From an uncultured Rhodoluna sp. (GTDB lineage: Bacteria > Actinomycetota > Actinomycetes > Actinomycetales > Microbacteriaceae): a DNA stretch of 8,130 nucleotides. Of this stretch, positions 5,975-8,130 are shown piece by piece. The first letter of the stretch is position 1. Each line of letters starts with the position of its first letter. The notes beneath the pieces are model-generated. The model was not told where the DNA came from. It saw only the letters and a list, made by a program, of their open reading frames with translations, and ran no database searches. Position numbers and translations under genes: made by a program. The stretch is from NCBI GenBank assembly GCA_937898095.1, contig CALDKR010000211.1:1-8130 (forward strand), read 5' to 3'.

Positions 5975-6638
5975 TTGATTCCTTGTATAGTGCCTGCAAA
6001 TCAGCAAGCTTCACGCCGTTTAGAGTTGGCCAAATGATTCGGCCCGGCTCATTAGGGATGCCCACAACATTGGGAATACCGATGGCTTTTGTGCCGGCTA
6101 GTTCTGCTGATGTTAGGCCTGTTTTTGAGTCTTCGAGGGCTATGCAAAATTCAGGATCAACACCCAACCCCGCTGCAGCTCTTAGATATGGTTCAGGGTG
6201 CGGTTTGCCGAAATTTACATCGTCGCCGGCAATAATCAAATCGAAAGCTGTGAAGTCAAGTGCATCGGCAACGCGCTTGGCCATGCGGTGAAGTGACATG
6301 GTCACCAGTGCAGTTTTTATGTTTGCCGCTTTGAGTTCTCTCAATAGCTCTACAGCCCCAGGGCGCCAAGGTAGTGTGCCGACCAGTTTCGAAGTGACCA
6401 TTTCGGTGAGGCGATCAATGATTTGCTGTGGGCTGAGGTCTGAATCAAGTTTTGACTTGATGATTTCAGATGAGTCATACAGGCTCATGCCTACCAAGTC
6501 GAGGCCGTCTTCAGGGGTCCAATTGACGCCGTGCTCAAGTGCCAATTCTCGCTCGCTAGATAGCCAGTGATGCTCTGAATCGATGAGTGTGCCATCCATG
6601 TCCCACAGGACAGCAAAGGGTGGCTTGACGCTAGACAT
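5967..6638 (-). CDS. HAD-superfamily phosphatase (beta-phosphoglucomutase-like)
   Basis: This 223-residue cytoplasmic hydrolase has all four HAD motifs. Motif I is DMDGT with nucleophile Asp13 and acid/base Asp15. Motif II is TMS (113-115). Motif III is Lys145 in NFGKPHPEPY. Motif IV is EDS with Glu169 and Asp170 for magnesium. The helical cap between motifs I and II (about 22-90) is the C1 type of the phosphoglycolate phosphatase/beta-phosphoglucomutase group. Likely substrates are small sugar phosphates or nucleotide-like phosphates, but the sequence does not say which, so no gene symbol is given. The ATG at 6638 is the first gene of the minus-strand unit; a weak GAGA precedes it, and a TAnnnT box lies only 9 bases upstream, so the transcript may be nearly leaderless. 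HAD genes of this type often sit beside trmI in Actinobacteria. Confidence 0.92.
   Translation of the reverse strand: MSSVKPPFAVLWDMDGTLIDSEHHWLSSERELALEHGVNWTPEDGLDLVGMSLYDSSEIIKSKLDSDLSPQQIIDRLTEMVTSKLVGTLPWRPGAVELLRELKAANIKTALVTMSLHRMAKRVADALDFTAFDLIIAGDDVNFGKPHPEPYLRAAAGLGVDPEFCIALEDSKTGLTSAELAGTKAIGIPNVVGIPNEPGRIIWPTLNGVKLADLQALYKESND
5980..5984 (-). promoter_or_regulatory. Ribosome binding site of trmI
   Basis: AAGGA on the minus strand lies 5 bases before the ATG at 5974, inside the last codons of the HAD gene. It decides the trmI start in favour of 5974 over 6007. Confidence 0.75.
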
Positions 6639-6645
6639 AATGTCT
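6633..6645. repeat. Inverted repeat over the HAD start codon
   Basis: AGACAT-A-ATGTCT is a perfect 6-bp inverted repeat with a one-base centre. It covers the HAD start codon and the expected transcription start. It could be an operator or a small hairpin at the mRNA end; a chance match is also possible. Confidence 0.35.
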
Positions 6646-6672
6646 CGAGTTTAGTCTTTGGGCTATTGGCTT

Positions 6673-6686
6673 AGAGTTAAAACTCT
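6673..6686. repeat. Inverted repeat over the PAC2 -10 region
   Basis: AGAGTT-AA-AACTCT is a perfect 6-bp inverted repeat with a two-base centre. It overlaps the putative plus-strand -10 box (6672-6677) and the expected start of transcription, a typical operator position. No regulator can be named. Confidence 0.4.
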
Positions 6687-6697
6687 TTGCAAACCAC

Positions 6698-6702
6698 GAG
6701 GA
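6698..6702 (+). promoter_or_regulatory. Ribosome binding site fixing the TTG start of the PAC2 gene
   Basis: GAGGA ends 4 bases before the TTG at 6707. There is no ATG nearby in frame, so this site is what makes the TTG the chosen start. Confidence 0.7.
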
Positions 6703-6706
6703 ACAA

Positions 6707-7576
6707 TTGAGTCAACTAAAGCCAACATTTTCAGGTCGCACTTTAGTCGTAGCCTTTGAGGGCTGGAACGATGCCGCAGAGTCGGCCAGTGCCGCCGTTA
6801 AGTTCATCGCCGAGGCTTTGAGTGCAGAAGTGGTTGGTCAGGTCGACCCTGAAGATTATTACGATTTTCAGTTCACTCGACCAAGCGTTGCGTTTGCCCC
6901 AGATGGTTCACGAAACATAATTTGGCCCGGCACTGAAATTTGTGCACCAGCACGTGAAGTTGTTGATGCACACCCAGAATTTGCCAAAGTCAATTTACTT
7001 ATCGGCACTGAGCCCTCTCGCCGTTGGAAGTCATTCACTGCTGAAATAATCGAACTCATTGAAGACCGCGAGATTGATGCGGTTCTGTTTTTAGGCGCAA
7101 TGCTTGCCGATGTTCCGCACTCCCGACCAATCTCTGTCGTCGCAACCAGCCAAAACGACCACGCTCGTGATGAACTCGAGATCGAGCGCAGCCACTATGA
7201 GGGGCCAATCGGCATCTTGAGCGTTCTTTCAATCGCTCTCGAGAAAGCAGGCATTCCAACGGTTGCCCTTTGGGCATCGGTTCCGCACTATGTTCACAAC
7301 ACACCGTCGCCAAAGGCAACTTTGGCTTTGTTGCAAGAAACCGAGCGCCTGCTTGGTGTTGAATTCGATCACAAATCGCTGGCTGAAGAAGCTTTCGCAT
7401 GGGAGCGCGGCATTGATGAGGTTGCTGAGAACGACGAAGAAATGGCCGGCTATATTCAGCAGTTAGAAAAAGCTAAAGACACGTATGACTCAGAGGCAGC
7501 CTCGGGTGACGCTTTAGCTATGGAGTTTGAAAAGTTTTTGCGTGCAGCCGACGAAGGCGACAAAAAAGCCGAGTAG
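6707..7576 (+). CDS. PAC2-family protein (proteasome assembly chaperone-like)
   Basis: This 289-residue protein belongs to the actinobacterial branch of the PAC2 family, named after a eukaryotic/archaeal proteasome assembly chaperone; its bacterial role is not established. Recognised stretches are FEGWNDAAESAS (17-28), IGTEPSRRWKSF (99-110), FLGAMLADVPHSRP (128-141), the SVPHYV loop (191-196) and SPKATLALL (201-209), followed by a helical, acidic C-terminal region (about 222-289). It lacks the C-terminal HbYX motif used by proteasome-binding chaperones and ends in KKAE. The TTG start is supported by GAGGA at 6698-6702. It is transcribed away from the HAD/trmI unit and ends directly against uppP. 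The order uppP, PAC2, trmI is conserved around the Pup-proteasome locus in Actinobacteria, yet no proteasome or Pup gene is visible here. Confidence 0.9.
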   Translation: MSQLKPTFSGRTLVVAFEGWNDAAESASAAVKFIAEALSAEVVGQVDPEDYYDFQFTRPSVAFAPDGSRNIIWPGTEICAPAREVVDAHPEFAKVNLLIGTEPSRRWKSFTAEIIELIEDREIDAVLFLGAMLADVPHSRPISVVATSQNDHARDELEIERSHYEGPIGILSVLSIALEKAGIPTVALWASVPHYVHNTPSPKATLALLQETERLLGVEFDHKSLAEEAFAWERGIDEVAENDEEMAGYIQQLEKAKDTYDSEAASGDALAMEFEKFLRAADEGDKKAE

Positions 7577-8130
7577 CTATGGGTTTATAGCGCCAGTGCT
7601 CAGGGCAACAATTAGCCCAACACCAACCAGCACTCGCCAGATTACGAACGGCATGAATGAACCGCGGTTCAAATATCTAAGCAGTGCCACAATCACCGAG
7701 AAGCCAACGCCAAAAGCCACCAATGTTGCGACGACAGTCGCGGCAAGCATGTCGGCAGATAAATCTTTGTATGAACCGACAAATTGGTAAATGCCGCTTG
7801 CAAACACTGCGGGAATTGCTAGCAGGAATGAATATCTAGCTGCCGCCTGTCGTGAAAAACCCAAAAGCAGACCGGTTGAGATTGTTCCGCCTGAGCGTGA
7901 AACGCCCGGAATAAGTGCGAGAGCTTGACCAAAGCCAAGAATAATGCCGTCTTTGGCTGACATGGCAGTCAAGCCTTTTTGCTTGGTGCCCACGCGATCA
8001 CTAACCGCAAGAACAATGCCGAAAACAATGAGCATGAATGCGATTATCCAAAGGTTTCGAAGTGTCGTCTCAATTTGATCTTTGAAAATCAAACCCAAAA
8101 GCACAATCGGAAGCGAGCCAATGATGATGA
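7577..8130 (-). CDS. uppP: Undecaprenyl-diphosphatase UppP (BacA), N-terminus outside the window
   Basis: UppP is an integral membrane enzyme that dephosphorylates undecaprenyl diphosphate to the monophosphate, recycling the carrier lipid for peptidoglycan and other wall polymers; overproduction gives bacitracin resistance. The frame is open to the window edge, and 183 residues of a family of about 270-290 are visible, so roughly 90 N-terminal residues, including the first (E/Q)xxxE active-site motif, are missing. Present are IGSLPIVLLGLIFKDQIE at the start and the second catalytic motif GFGQALALIPGVSRSGGT (visible residues 65-82), whose Arg is essential in E. coli. Four to five hydrophobic helices follow to the C-terminus. 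A GTG at 8104 would be an internal start and is not the true one, since family sequence continues upstream of it. The stop (TAG) touches the stop of the convergent PAC2 gene. Confidence 0.95.
   Translation of the reverse strand, partial: IIIGSLPIVLLGLIFKDQIETTLRNLWIIAFMLIVFGIVLAVSDRVGTKQKGLTAMSAKDGIILGFGQALALIPGVSRSGGTISTGLLLGFSRQAAARYSFLLAIPAVFASGIYQFVGSYKDLSADMLAATVVATLVAFGVGFSVIVALLRYLNRGSFMPFVIWRVLVGVGLIVALSTGAINP

Larger units (their letters stand above)
722..6638 (-). other. Putative eight-gene transcription unit, HAD to tatC
   Basis: Eight minus-strand genes are packed as HAD, trmI (8-bp overlap), FKBP (37-bp gap), pafB (23-bp gap), pafC (8-bp overlap), the 109-residue gene (2-bp gap), tatA (1-bp overlap) and tatC (0-bp gap). 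No terminator-like hairpin with a U tract was seen between them. They are probably transcribed together from the divergent region at 6639-6706, although an internal promoter in the 37-bp gap cannot be excluded. Confidence 0.6.
6639..6706. promoter_or_regulatory. Divergent promoter region between the HAD and PAC2 genes
   Basis: This 68-bp gap is the only place in the actinobacterial part where two genes start back to back, so it must serve both directions. On the minus strand TAAACT (6648-6653) fits an actinobacterial -10 box, 9 bases before the HAD ATG. On the plus strand TAGAGT (6672-6677) fits a -10 box for PAC2, leaving a leader of roughly 20-25 bases that includes the ribosome binding site. 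Neither has a convincing -35 box. Two inverted repeats lie in or at the edge of the gap. Confidence 0.45.

Noticed and set aside
5975..6007. Upstream in-frame start giving trmI 11 more residues.
   Set aside because: The extra residues (MLICRHYTRNQ) do not look like TrmI, would lengthen the overlap with the HAD gene, and the AAGGA site is placed for the ATG at 5974.
5944..6291. Open frame of 115 codons on the plus strand across the HAD/trmI overlap.
   Set aside because: It is a shadow of the HAD gene with low-complexity content and no domain.
6639..6706. PafBC-type DNA-damage promoter (TGTCR-type element with TAnnnT) upstream of the unit.
   Set aside because: The only TGTC on the plus strand continues TGTCTCGAG and has no TAnnnT at the expected distance, and the minus strand has none.
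7576..7591. Hairpin GCTAT-6 bases-ATAGC just after the PAC2 stop as a terminator.
   Set aside because: The stem is only 5 bp and AT-rich, and no run of T follows on either strand, so it does not meet the pattern of an intrinsic terminator.

Overview
The window joins two unrelated pieces of DNA. Bases 1 to about 722 are high-GC and read as alphaproteobacterial, most like Rhodobacteraceae: the C-terminal 40% or so of nuoM followed by the first 31 codons of nuoN, both subunits of respiratory complex I, on the plus strand. From about 722 to 8130 the base composition drops visibly (frequent TTA, CTA, TCA, AAA and ATT codons) and the gene order is actinobacterial. The protein style and the TatC N-terminus suggest a Microbacteriaceae member of the small-genome aquatic kind (Rhodoluna/Aquiluna-like). 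That lineage call is recognition, not a database result. Both genes at the join are cut mid-frame, nuoN after 31 codons and tatC at its C-terminal tail, so an assembly or cloning chimera is the simplest reading.

Actinobacterial part, right to left. At the right edge is uppP (minus strand, N-terminus outside the window), which recycles the undecaprenyl carrier lipid. It meets a PAC2-family gene (plus strand) tail to tail, with the two stop codons touching. A 68-bp divergent region follows at 6639-6706. From it runs a compact minus-strand unit with short gaps or overlaps throughout: HAD-family phosphatase, TrmI (tRNA m1A58 methyltransferase), a tandem-FKBP lipoprotein, PafB, PafC, a 109-residue membrane/coiled-coil protein, TatA and TatC.

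This is the neighbourhood that in most Actinobacteria surrounds the Pup-proteasome genes. In Mycobacterium tuberculosis the order runs uppP, PAC2, trmI, mpa/arc, dop, pup, prcBA, pafA, pafBC, tatAC and helY, with other genes interspersed. Here trmI is followed after only 37 bp by the FKBP gene, and arc, dop, pup, prcBA and pafA are all absent from the place they normally occupy. PafB and PafC, now known as WYL-domain DNA-damage regulators, and the PAC2 protein remain. The window therefore seems to show a locus from which the pupylation system has been lost while its neighbours and gene order were kept.

I found no CRISPR array, tRNA, rRNA, insertion sequence or phage gene. I found no convincing new multi-gene system. 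The most interesting points are the missing Pup genes, the unnamed gene between pafC and tatA, and the artificial-looking join.
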